Assembly (NCBI GenBank): GCA_017646785.1
Contig: JAGCLX010000070.1
Span: forward strand, 1 to 13,559
Direction of reading: 5' to 3'
Source: Alistipes sp.
GTDB lineage: Bacteria > Bacteroidota > Bacteroidia > Bacteroidales > Rikenellaceae
DNA length: 13,559 bases
The notes under the pieces: model-generated
What the model was told of the DNA's origin: nothing
What the model saw: only the letters and a program-made list of their open reading frames with translations
The model's database searches: none
Program-made: the position numbers and the translations under genes
Part shown: positions 6,599 through 13,338 of the stretch, piece after piece
Numbering within the stretch: position 1 is the first letter of the stretch
Layout of the letters: every line of letters starts with the position of its first letter

Positions 6599-7292
6599 AA
6601 TTGAGGTAAAATTCTTTAGTCAACGCCCGGTACTCCTCGGTATAGCTGCCATCCTTAGCCTGTATGGTGAGCACCTCGGCACGCGGCATAAGGGGCTTGT
6701 CCGTGAGTCGGAACTCCATGAGCGTGCGCTTGGGAGGCTCACCCTCGCGGGTAACGACATTGGTTATGCGGCTGAGCCACAGGCGTTCATAGGCCACACG
6801 CCTAAAGGTCGAAGCACACTCCGTGGGTAGGACGACACTGAGCCTACCACCAGGGGTTAGGAGTCGCTCGGCAGCTGTGACGAGGTCGTCGTAGGTGAGC
6901 GTGTCGGCATGGCGTGCCATAGCGCGCTCAGCATCGGGAGAATGTAGTGTGGTTAGAAAGAAGGGAGGGTTACTCACCACGTGGTCATAACGCTCTTCGG
7001 GGTTGTAGCCACGCAGGTCGGCATGCTCGGCACTAAGGCGGTCTCGCCACGCTGTACGCGCCATGTTATGCTTAGCCTCGGTGGTAGCCTCGGCGACGAT
7101 GTCTATGCCATGCACACACGCCGTAGCACTACGCTGGGCACACATAATAGCCACCAGACCCGTACCCGTGCCGACATCGAGGATACGCCCTGCATCCACG
7201 ACATCTGCCCACGCACCCAGCAGCACACCATCGGTGCCTATCTTCATGGCCGACAACGTGTCGTCTATCTCGAACTGCTTGAACCTAAACAT
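6594..7292 (-). CDS. trmN6: tRNA1(Val) (adenine37-N6)-methyltransferase, TrmN6/YfiC type
   Basis: A 232-residue class I SAM-dependent methyltransferase. MKIGTDGVLLGAWA (16-29) is the distinctive YfiC/TrmN6 N-terminal motif. DVGTGTG (39-45) is the SAM-binding loop, and SNPPFF (107-112) is the N6-adenine methyltransferase catalytic NPPF/Y motif. TREGEPPKRTLMEF later in the protein is also family-like. In E. coli the enzyme methylates A37 of tRNA1(Val); the same role is expected but the tRNA target is inferred. The ATG start is 8 nt after the stop of the DUF2400 gene, in keeping with co-transcription. The length is normal and no key residue is missing. Confidence 0.9.
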   Translation of the reverse strand: MFRFKQFEIDDTLSAMKIGTDGVLLGAWADVVDAGRILDVGTGTGLVAIMCAQRSATACVHGIDIVAEATTEAKHNMARTAWRDRLSAEHADLRGYNPEERYDHVVSNPPFFLTTLHSPDAERAMARHADTLTYDDLVTAAERLLTPGGRLSVVLPTECASTFRRVAYERLWLSRITNVVTREGEPPKRTLMEFRLTDKPLMPRAEVLTIQAKDGSYTEEYRALTKEFYLNF

Positions 7293-7300
7293 AATACGCT

Positions 7301-8071
7301 CTATATATCATCGCCCGAAATGCCGAGGCCAAAGAGCGAGTAGTCGTAGCGCACGGGGTCCTCAGCCGAGAGCTCACGCAACGATGCGGTCAGCTCCTCA
7401 ACAGCCTTCCAGTCGCTCTGCTTACGGCTGAGAAGTCCGAGGTTGCGACCCATGCGACCAGTGTGTATATCGAGGGGCATATAGAGTGCCGACATAGGTA
7501 TTCCACGCCACAGACCAAAGTCAACACCCCTATCATCACGGCGCACAAACCAGCGCAGGTACATACACAGACGCTTGCACGCAGCACCCTTATCTATTGA
7601 CGAGAGGTGCTTCTCGCAGTGGGCATCGTGGTCGACATTGAAGAAGTCGCGCCTAAAGTCCGAGAAGACGGGACGCAGGTCGCCATGCTCCGCATAACGA
7701 CTCTCGAAATAGTTGCCTATGCTACCCCACTCGGTGATTATGTGGCGTAGTCCGCGCACGAAGTCCTGGAAGTCGACGCCATTGAAGGTGCGGTGCACAT
7801 AGGTGCGCAGGTACTCCATATCGCCCTCGGTAGCGTTACGCACGAAGTCCTCGGGGGCGTTGTCCATATATCGCATCATGCGGTGGGCACTCTGCACTAT
7901 GGCGCGGCGGTTACCCCACGCAATGGTGGCGGCAAGGAAGCCTGCAATCTCCCTATCTACGGTATTTGTAAAGCTGTGGGGCACACTGATGGGGTCTGCC
8001 TCAATGAAACTCTCGTTGTTATATCTGTCGTGGAGGCGCTCAAGAAGGTCGCGCATCTCCTCACTGCTCAT
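7301..8071 (-). CDS. TIGR02757/DUF2400 family protein
   Basis: A 256-residue protein matching the conserved DUF2400 pattern: YNNESFIEADPISVPHSF near the N-terminus, REIAGFLAATIAWGNRRAI, then KHLSSIDKGAACKRLCMYLR, a WFVRRDDRGVDFGLW-type segment, MPLDIHTGRMGRNLGLLSR and a C-terminal DPVRYDYSLFGLGI. The invariant-looking Lys, Arg, Asp and His residues resemble the helix-hairpin-helix DNA-glycosylase fold, but no biochemical role is established to my knowledge. Two starts are possible: ATG 8071, 1 nt past the lolD stop (TGATATG), or ATG 8089, overlapping lolD by 17 nt. Homologues as I remember them begin near the MSSEE position, so I choose 8071. It sits in the middle of the minus-strand run. Confidence 0.85.
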   Translation of the reverse strand: MSSEEMRDLLERLHDRYNNESFIEADPISVPHSFTNTVDREIAGFLAATIAWGNRRAIVQSAHRMMRYMDNAPEDFVRNATEGDMEYLRTYVHRTFNGVDFQDFVRGLRHIITEWGSIGNYFESRYAEHGDLRPVFSDFRRDFFNVDHDAHCEKHLSSIDKGAACKRLCMYLRWFVRRDDRGVDFGLWRGIPMSALYMPLDIHTGRMGRNLGLLSRKQSDWKAVEELTASLRELSAEDPVRYDYSLFGLGISGDDI

Positions 8072-8072
8072 A

Positions 8073-8723
8073 TCACAAAATGTTGCCATCGGTCATCACG
8101 ATTTTGCGGTCGGAGTGCTCGGCGAGGGTATCATCATGCGTGACGATGATGAAGGTCTGACCCAGCTGGTCACGAAGCTTAAAGAAGAGGCTCTGTATCT
8201 CCTCGCGAGTGGCGCTATCGAGGTTACCCGTGGGCTCGTCAGCCAAGACCACAGAGGGGTTGTTGGCAAGTGCGCGGGCAATGGCTACGCGCTGCTGCTC
8301 ACCTCCCGAGAGTGCCGAAGGCTTATGCTCCGTGCGGTGCGACATGCCAACCATCGCGAGAAGCTCCAGTGCTCGCTGCGACGCAAATGCCCTATCCTTA
8401 CCAGCTATGAGTAGTGGCATCATGACATTCTCCCTCGCCGTAAATTCTGCAAGGAGGTGGTGAAACTGAAAGACAAAGCCTATGTGCTGGTTGCGGAACT
8501 CCGACAGACGTGCATCAGACAATCCATGTGGCGACACACCATCGATAGTGACACTACCACTATCAGCCTCCATCAGCGTACCTATGATTTGCAGTAGTGT
8601 GGTCTTACCTGCGCCACTGGCACCGACAATAGATACTATCTCACCACGCTCGACACTCATCGAGACACCATGCAGCACCTCAAGCGTGCCAAAACGCTTA
8701 ACTACGCTATCTACCTTTATCAT
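8073..8723 (-). CDS. lolD: LolD-type ABC transporter ATP-binding protein
   Basis: A 216-residue complete ABC ATPase. It has Walker [10 protein letters not shown] (34-42), Q-loop Gln86 in [17 protein letters not shown] (84-100), signature LSGGEQQR (138-145), Walker B VVLADE (158-163) with D-loop NLDS, and switch His196. The [21 protein letters not shown] stretch is characteristic of the LolD/MacB group. LolD powers release of lipoproteins from the inner membrane together with LolC/LolE permeases. No permease gene lies nearby, so pairing with a LolCE-like protein encoded elsewhere is inferred; another MacB-like export role remains possible. The start overlaps the end of folP by 17 nt. Confidence 0.85.
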   Translation of the reverse strand: MIKVDSVVKRFGTLEVLHGVSMSVERGEIVSIVGASGAGKTTLLQIIGTLMEADSGSVTIDGVSPHGLSDARLSEFRNQHIGFVFQFHHLLAEFTARENVMMPLLIAGKDRAFASQRALELLAMVGMSHRTEHKPSALSGGEQQRVAIARALANNPSVVLADEPTGNLDSATREEIQSLFFKLRDQLGQTFIIVTHDDTLAEHSDRKIVMTDGNIL

Positions 8724-9558
8724 AACCTACTCGTTTATAGTATTTTGCAAGCTCCACAACCTGACGCGTAGCAGCAACGTCGTGAACACGAACAATAGCC
8801 TCGCCACCACGCAGCGACTCCCACACAAGAGCCAGCGTACCGGGCAACGACTCCTCAGCCGTAACACCCAAAGGTTTGTATATCATTGACTTGCGCGACA
8901 ACCCGATAAGCAGCGGGTAGCCCAACGCACGAAGTTTATCCAAATCACGGAGCAGTTCGTGGTTCTGCTCCACGGTCTTAGCAAAGCCGAAGCCCGGGTC
9001 GAGGATTATGCGCTCCTTAGCCACGCCCTTAGCCTCGAGCACCCTGGCACGCTCGCTGAGGTACTCAACAACACCGCGTGTAACACCACACTCATACTCC
9101 GTGAGCGACTGCATAGTGGTGGGTGTGCCACGCATGTGCATAGCGACATAGGGCAATCCGAGCTCTGCGACCAGCCCAACAATAGACTCATCGGCCTCAC
9201 CTGCCGAGATATCATTAACGATAAATGCGCCATAGCCCTCATAGGCCCTGCGCACGACCTCCGAACGGAAGGTGTCTATAGACACCACAACACCCGCTGA
9301 CACATCCCTGACTGCCTGCAGACCCATCTCCACACGCTGCCACTCCTCATCCACGGTAACCTCCGCAGCACCAGGGCGCGAAGAGTAGCCACCAAGGTCT
9401 ATAATCGTAGCACCCGCCTCGATGGCACGCTCAACCCTATCACGCACCTCGTCGTACGACGAATGGCGGCTCCCTGCATAGAAGGAGTCGGGAGTGAGGT
9501 TTATGATAGCCATGACGTGGCTATCCCTGATGTCTATGGTTGTGGGATTTAGAATCAT
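8707..9558 (-). CDS. folP: Dihydropteroate synthase
   Basis: A 283-residue TIM-barrel enzyme that joins p-aminobenzoate to dihydropterin pyrophosphate in folate synthesis; it is the sulfonamide target. Visible motifs are INLTPDSF (19-26), LGGYSSRPGA (55-64), VSIDTF (92-97), VNDISAG (114-120), MHMRGTPTTMQ (140-150), LDPGFGFAKT (186-195), IGLSRKSM (218-225) and VRVHDV (256-261). All core elements are present. The start at 9558 lies inside the end of coaE (38-nt overlap). ATG 9513 would remove the overlap but would leave only a few residues before the NLTPDSF strand, whereas family members carry about 16 more, so the long form is preferred. The 3' end overlaps lolD by 17 nt. Confidence 0.95.
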   Translation of the reverse strand: MILNPTTIDIRDSHVMAIINLTPDSFYAGSRHSSYDEVRDRVERAIEAGATIIDLGGYSSRPGAAEVTVDEEWQRVEMGLQAVRDVSAGVVVSIDTFRSEVVRRAYEGYGAFIVNDISAGEADESIVGLVAELGLPYVAMHMRGTPTTMQSLTEYECGVTRGVVEYLSERARVLEAKGVAKERIILDPGFGFAKTVEQNHELLRDLDKLRALGYPLLIGLSRKSMIYKPLGVTAEESLPGTLALVWESLRGGEAIVRVHDVAATRQVVELAKYYKRVGYDKGR

Positions 9559-10132
9559 AGCTTAAACGGCGGTGGAGCTGCTCCACATCCTCCTCCAGCT
9601 CCTCAAGGTCGATGTTCACAATAGCATACTTCGAGCGCTCAGCACGCTCGTCATCACTCATCTGGTTACGCATGCGCTCCTCAATCTGCTCGCGCGTAGC
9701 ACCATCACGACGCATGGCACGCTCCAGGCGTAGGGACTTGGGAGCCATGACCGCAACAACAGCGTCGACGTGCGACTCGAGGCCCGCCTCAAGGAGTATT
9801 GCAGACTCCATAACGACGTAGTCACCCTCCTGGTGCTCTGCCCACGCAGCAAAATCGCGCATCACAGCGGGGTGAACAATGGAGTTGAGGCGAGAGAGAG
9901 CCTCCTTGTTGCTAAACACACGCTCGGCAAGCCATGCGCGGTTAAGGCCATTATCGGTGTAGCACTCAGGGCCGAACACTGCAACAAGCGCACAGCGTAG
10001 CTCCTCGCTACCATTCATGAGCGCCTTGGCACGGCTGTCGGAGTCGTAGACAGCGATACCTCGCGCACGGAACAGCTCCGCGACCTTGCTCTTACCCGAG
10101 CCTATGCCACCCGTAAGACCTACCTTATACAT
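9521..10132 (-). CDS. coaE: Dephospho-CoA kinase
   Basis: A 203-residue P-loop kinase that phosphorylates dephospho-CoA to CoA, the last step of CoA synthesis. Walker A is TGGIGSGKS (7-15), followed by the substrate-side YDSDSRAKALM (29-39). RLNSIVHPAVM is the conserved HP motif, YVVMESAILLEAG carries the catalytic-region acid, and the lid region has RAMRRDGATREQIEERMRNQ. Family length is normal. It starts 3 nt after the stop of the YbbR-like gene, the same neighbour order seen in other Bacteroidales (ybbR-coaE). Its 3' end overlaps folP by 38 nt, suggesting coupled translation. Confidence 0.95.
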   Translation of the reverse strand: MYKVGLTGGIGSGKSKVAELFRARGIAVYDSDSRAKALMNGSEELRCALVAVFGPECYTDNGLNRAWLAERVFSNKEALSRLNSIVHPAVMRDFAAWAEHQEGDYVVMESAILLEAGLESHVDAVVAVMAPKSLRLERAMRRDGATREQIEERMRNQMSDDERAERSKYAIVNIDLEELEEDVEQLHRRLSYDSKSHNHRHQG

Positions 10133-10135
10133 ATA

Positions 10136-10579
10136 CTATAGCGTTACGGTGTCAGCCTCGGTGTTGTTCTGGGCAACGTCATCCTGCAAGATGATGGGCA
10201 CAGAGCCCACAGCGACCACATCGACACTTCCCATGCGCTGTGCAAGGGCGAGCTTCAAAGACTCTGCCGTGATGTGCACATAGCTTCGACCCTCATTATC
10301 CACGATGGGTTTGTCGTGGGTGAGGTCCGACGATGGGATAACGAAGTTGCTGCGCTTAGTAGATAGCGTGTAGTGCACAAGATCGGTACCCTTACCGCGT
10401 ATCGTGCAAGAGACGTTATACTCCACGTTGTCAATGGTTACAGTGACCTCATGGTCGGTGGTGTAGGTGTCACCGAGCTTGGTGATGAACCACAACACAA
10501 AGGCAGCAAACAGCATCGCCATATATACGGGTGATACACAACGGCGTACCCAGCTGAAAACTCTATTTACAATCTCCAT
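10136..10579 (-). CDS. Short YbbR-like membrane protein
   Basis: A 147-residue protein with one N-terminal membrane helix (about 17-35, VYMAMLFAAFVLWFITKLG). A single beta-rich extracytoplasmic region follows: TYTTDHEVTVTIDNVEYNVS, then TIRGKGTDLVHYTL and a C-terminal tail. The FVLWFITKLGDTYTT junction and the position directly upstream of coaE match the YbbR-like proteins of Bacteroidales. Those usually run to about 300 residues with more than one YbbR domain; this one has room for one. In Firmicutes the related CdaR regulates a diadenylate cyclase; no cyclase gene is visible here, so that role is not claimed. It is the first gene of the minus-strand run, with its promoter at about 10604-10633. 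Confidence 0.65.
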   Translation of the reverse strand: MEIVNRVFSWVRRCVSPVYMAMLFAAFVLWFITKLGDTYTTDHEVTVTIDNVEYNVSCTIRGKGTDLVHYTLSTKRSNFVIPSSDLTHDKPIVDNEGRSYVHITAESLKLALAQRMGSVDVVAVGSVPIILQDDVAQNNTEADTVTL

Positions 10580-10603
10580 ATCTCGTTATTAATATAATAG
10601 GTA

Positions 10604-10633
10604 CAAAGATATGAAAAAAAGTCGAAAGCACAA
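10604..10633 (-). promoter_or_regulatory. Promoter of the ybbR-coaE-folP-lolD gene run
   Basis: On the minus strand TATCTTTG (10611-10604) is an exact TAnnTTTG -7 box. CTTG (10634-10631), 19 nt upstream, is a 3-of-4 match to the TTTG -33 box. The distance from the box to the ATG at 10579 (about 25 nt) is nearly the same as at the DUF4831 promoter, supporting both calls. An A/T-rich run lies between the boxes. Confidence 0.6.
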
Positions 10634-10676
10634 GAACAATTAGCGATAATTACGCCCTCAACACTACACCTAAAGC

Positions 10677-10724
10677 CAACAAAGCGAAAGAGCGCCCACC
10701 CAACAGCTGTCAGATAGGCACTCT
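10677..10724 (-). terminator. Probable intrinsic terminator of htpG
   Basis: On the minus strand AGAGTGCC (10724-10717) pairs with GGCGCTCT (10696-10689) through one G-U. The long loop has a CAGCTG inner palindrome, and the T-rich TTTCGCTTTGTT follows. It lies about 35 nt beyond the htpG stop and upstream of the next promoter. The loop is long and the T-run is interrupted, so confidence is moderate. Confidence 0.5.
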
Positions 10725-10758
10725 CCCTATGGTATATGGCCACAAGCCACGTCTAAGG

Positions 10759-12822
10759 CTACTCGATAAGCGATATGCTACGCTGGATAAACTCCGTGAG
10801 GTTCTTACCCTTGAGCATGCCGTTTGAGAGCAGTGCAAGGTCGATAATCTGGCGCACCTTATTATTAGCCTTGCCTATCTCCTCAAGGCGGCTATCACGC
10901 TCGGTGCGTAGCTCTGCGATGCGCTTAGAGAGTGTGTCGCGCATATCGCGCTCCTCGGGTGTGAGCTCCTCGCTCTTCTTGCCCTTAACGCTCTCCTCGA
11001 AGCGGCGCTCCTCCTGCTCGGCGGCGGTAATCTTCTTGCCCATGGTGCGCAGCTTGTCGCCATACTCACGCTCTACCTCGCCAAGGATATCCAACACTAT
11101 GGGGTGGTTGCCATTGACGGTGATGGTGAAGCTGTCGGGCATCTCGCCATAGAAGCGGCTCATCTCGCCACCACTTGTCGCTGCCATATCCTTCATGCGG
11201 CGCATAAACTCGTTCTGGGTGATGACAACGGGCGCGGCATCCTTCGACATAGCCTCGAACGATACGTGGTAGTGTATCTTAGCGTCGGTGGGCATCTGGC
11301 TCTCGAAGACAGGGCGCATGATATCCTGCTGCTCCGACGACAACGACATCGCGGCACGCTCCTCCTTGCGGATGAGGTTTTCGACCACGTCGCTATCCAC
11401 GCGCACGAAGCGCACCTTCTCGTTCTTCGACTCGTAATACTGGATATAATGGCTGTCGAGCTGGCCATTCATCTCAAGGATGTCGTAGCCCTTAGCCTTG
11501 GCAGCCTCAACAAAGGCGTTCTTACCCTCCACATCGTCGACATAGAGGGCTACAATAAAGCCATCCTTATCAGTCTGCGTCGCCTTAATTTTCTCGACAT
11601 ACTCCGCAGGGGTGTAGTACTCCCCATCTATATTTTTGAGGAGCATGAAGTTGGCAGCCTTCTCGGCGAACTTCTCATCGGTGAGGATACCGTACTGGAT
11701 GAAGATTTTGAGGTCGTCCCACTTCTTCTGGTAGTCCTCACGCATGGTGTTGAACAACTCCTGAAGGCGGTCGGCAACCTTACGGGTGATGTAGCTCGAT
11801 ATCTTCTTGACGTTGGAGTCGCTCTGCAAGTAGCTGCGCGACACGTTGAGAGGGATGTCGGGCGAGTCAATAACGCCGTGTAGGAGTGTCAGGTACTCGG
11901 GTACGATGCCCGTAACCTCGTCGGTTACAAACACCTGGTTGCAGTAGAGCTGTATCTTGTTCTTCTGTATCTCGAAGTTGGAGTGCAGCTTGGGGAAGTA
12001 GAGTATACCCGTAAGGTTGAAGGGGTAATCGATGTTGAGGTGGATGTAGAACAGAGGCTCTTCGCTCATAGGGTAAAGGTCACTATAGAAGGCCTTGTAC
12101 TCCTGCTCGCTAATCTCGGTGGGCTTACGCATCCACAAGGGGTTAGTGTCGTTGATGATGTTCCACTCCTGGGTGTCGACATACTTACCATCCTTCCACT
12201 CCTGCCTCTTGCCAAAGGCGATGGCGATGGGTAGGAAGTGGCAGTACTTGCGTAGCAGAGCCGCTATCTCGGTGCGCTGTGCATACTCTGCACAATCCTC
12301 CGAGATGTGGAGCACGATGCGTGTTCCGCGGTCGAGTTTTTCATCTATCTCCTCCATCTCAAACTCAGGCGTGCCGTTGCAGCTCCAGTGTACGCTCTTA
12401 GCCTCGCCCTTATAGGACTGGGTGAATATCTCCACCTTGTCAGCCACCATGAACGACGAGTAGAAGCCGAGGCCGAAGTGGCCGATGATGGCCTGATCCT
12501 TATACTTAGCCATGAACTCCTCGGCACCCGAGAAGGCTATCTGGTTGATGTAGCGGTCCACCTCGTCAATTGTCATACCGATACCTCGGTCGGTGATGGT
12601 GAGAGTTTTTGACGCCTCGTCCACAGCGACATGTATGGTGAGGTCGCCAAGCTCGCCCTCAGCCTCACCCTTTGATGATAGGGTCTTGAGTTTCTGCGTA
12701 GCATCCACAGCGTTAGCGACCAACTCGCGGAGGAATATCTCGTGGTCGGAGTAGAGGAACTTCTTGATTACGGGGAAGATGTTTTCGGTTGTCACCCCAA
12801 TTTTACCATTTCTCATAGTCAT
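10759..12822 (-). CDS. htpG: Hsp90 molecular chaperone HtpG
   Basis: A 687-residue Hsp90. The N-terminal GHKL ATPase shows FLRELVANAVDA with Glu33 and Asn37 (30-41), the nucleotide-binding DRGIGM (78-83) and the glycine-rich GHFGLGFYSSFMVA lid region (114-127). The middle domain carries NVSRSYLQ with the catalytic-loop Arg329. The C-terminal dimerisation region follows a charged stretch rich in Glu/Lys/Arg (about 605-655). HtpG is an ATP-driven cytosolic chaperone. The length is that of bacteroidete HtpG, longer than the E. coli protein. Two ATGs lie near the start (12822 and 12816); either is possible, the second giving MRNGKIGVTTEN, close to homologous N-termini. The upstream region carries repeated TGACA words and a sigma-54-like site rather than a TAnnTTTG box, suggesting stress-type control. 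Confidence 0.97.
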   Translation of the reverse strand: MTMRNGKIGVTTENIFPVIKKFLYSDHEIFLRELVANAVDATQKLKTLSSKGEAEGELGDLTIHVAVDEASKTLTITDRGIGMTIDEVDRYINQIAFSGAEEFMAKYKDQAIIGHFGLGFYSSFMVADKVEIFTQSYKGEAKSVHWSCNGTPEFEMEEIDEKLDRGTRIVLHISEDCAEYAQRTEIAALLRKYCHFLPIAIAFGKRQEWKDGKYVDTQEWNIINDTNPLWMRKPTEISEQEYKAFYSDLYPMSEEPLFYIHLNIDYPFNLTGILYFPKLHSNFEIQKNKIQLYCNQVFVTDEVTGIVPEYLTLLHGVIDSPDIPLNVSRSYLQSDSNVKKISSYITRKVADRLQELFNTMREDYQKKWDDLKIFIQYGILTDEKFAEKAANFMLLKNIDGEYYTPAEYVEKIKATQTDKDGFIVALYVDDVEGKNAFVEAAKAKGYDILEMNGQLDSHYIQYYESKNEKVRFVRVDSDVVENLIRKEERAAMSLSSEQQDIMRPVFESQMPTDAKIHYHVSFEAMSKDAAPVVITQNEFMRRMKDMAATSGGEMSRFYGEMPDSFTITVNGNHPIVLDILGEVEREYGDKLRTMGKKITAAEQEERRFEESVKGKKSEELTPEERDMRDTLSKRIAELRTERDSRLEEIGKANNKVRQIIDLALLSNGMLKGKNLTEFIQRSISLIE

Positions 12823-12875
12823 ATTTTTATTAAATTTAAGTCATAAGTGTGGTTTAGCCTACCGAGCACTGGTTA

Positions 12876-12941
12876 TGACAAACAGCGTGCCACCACCCCA
12901 CTCTATGACAAAATGGCAGACTCGGTGACAGCCCCATGACA
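12876..12941 (-). promoter_or_regulatory. Putative htpG control region: phased TGACA words and a sigma-54-like site
   Basis: Four plus-strand TGACA words begin at 12876, 12906, 12926 and 12937 (spacings 30, 20 and 11 bp, close to whole helical turns). On the minus strand TGGCACG-CTGT-TTGT (12892-12878) agrees with the sigma-54 consensus TGGCACG-N4-TTGC except for the last base. It lies 56 nt upstream of the ATG at 12822. No TAnnTTTG box is present between here and htpG. Both readings are inference from motif matching. Confidence 0.35.
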
Positions 12942-12961
12942 CCCACACCCGCCATTGGGCA

Positions 12962-12990
12962 CAAAAAAAAGGACCGCCTAAGCAGTCCTA
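12962..12990 (-). terminator. Intrinsic terminator upstream of htpG (minus strand)
   Basis: On the minus strand AGGACTGC (12989-12982) pairs with GCGGTCCT (12977-12970) with one G-U around the loop TTAG, followed by eight T residues (12970-12963). It ends a transcript coming from higher coordinates before the htpG control region begins. Confidence 0.8.
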
Positions 12991-13238
12991 ATCCATATCT
13001 TAGAAGTTATCCACCAACGCCAAAGTAGCCTTGTTAGACGGCTTCTACTAATACTCCTCCTCGTTAAAGTCATCTTGGGTCTTCATAGACCTTTGATTGA
13101 CAAATGAATATAACTAATTATGCCACTGGGGCAGTATTAGGGCAGTATCTTGTATATTGGATAGTGCCGAAACGCCTTTTTAATTGCCTTAAAATCGCCT
13201 CTAAATCAATTACTCCTCTTCTTCAAGGAGGATAATCT
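12963..13238 (-). ncRNA. Candidate small untranslated transcript (unassigned)
   Basis: The region is bounded by a TAnnTTTG-type -7 box (13251-13244) and the strong terminator at 12990-12962, giving a predicted RNA of about 275 nt. All six frames are closed by frequent stops; the longest start-to-stop reading of interest is 12 codons. Local structure includes GGTCT-atga-AGACC (13090-13077), a CTCCT/AGGAG pairing near the 5' end, and two ATACTGCCC repeats with C-rich single-stranded stretches. I could not match it to tmRNA, RNase P RNA, SRP RNA or 6S RNA. It may instead be the untranslated tail of the upstream arsC-like transcript. Confidence 0.3.
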
Positions 13239-13251
13239 TTGTGCAAAGATA
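13236..13251 (-). promoter_or_regulatory. -7 box inside a 16-nt palindrome
   Basis: TATCTTTG on the minus strand (13251-13244) is an exact match to the bacteroidete -7 consensus. It overlaps an inverted repeat, atctttg-tg-caaagat (13236-13251), that would cover the transcription start. Upstream lies a very A/T-rich tract with taacaaaaa/tttttgtta arms (13250-13278). No TTTG -33 box is found at the usual spacing, which lowers confidence in the promoter. Confidence 0.4.
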
Positions 13252-13338
13252 ACAAAAAAATTATTTTTATTTTTGTTACACCGAGATTTTTTATATTACG
13301 CTTCGGTTGCCATATAACTCAAATGGTTGTTATATTAT

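Noticed and set aside
7803..8414. 203-codon plus-strand ORF across the DUF2400 and lolD genes
   Set aside because: It is antisense to two confident genes, low in complexity and without a domain signature.
11104..11883. 259-codon plus-strand ORF inside htpG
   Set aside because: It is antisense to an intact, strongly conserved htpG; such frames are common opposite GC-leaning genes, and it shows no recognisable motif.
12876..12929. 17-codon plus-strand ORF in the htpG upstream region
   Set aside because: It is too short, rich in Pro/Thr/Ser with no pattern, and explained by the TGACA repeats supplying ATG codons.
12963..13238. tmRNA, 6S, SRP or RNase P RNA
   Set aside because: I looked for a tmRNA tag ending in ALAA, RNase P core words and long end-to-end pairing and saw none. 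The candidate is left unassigned.
13221..13252. Plus-strand AAGGAGG followed by GTG, like a ribosome-binding site
   Set aside because: The reading frame closes after two further codons, and Shine-Dalgarno words are not the normal start signal in this group.
13312..13335. ATATAAC/GTTATAT inverted repeat behind arsC as a terminator
   Set aside because: The 7-bp arms are nearly all A/T, with a 10-nt loop and no T-run, so the hairpin would be too weak.
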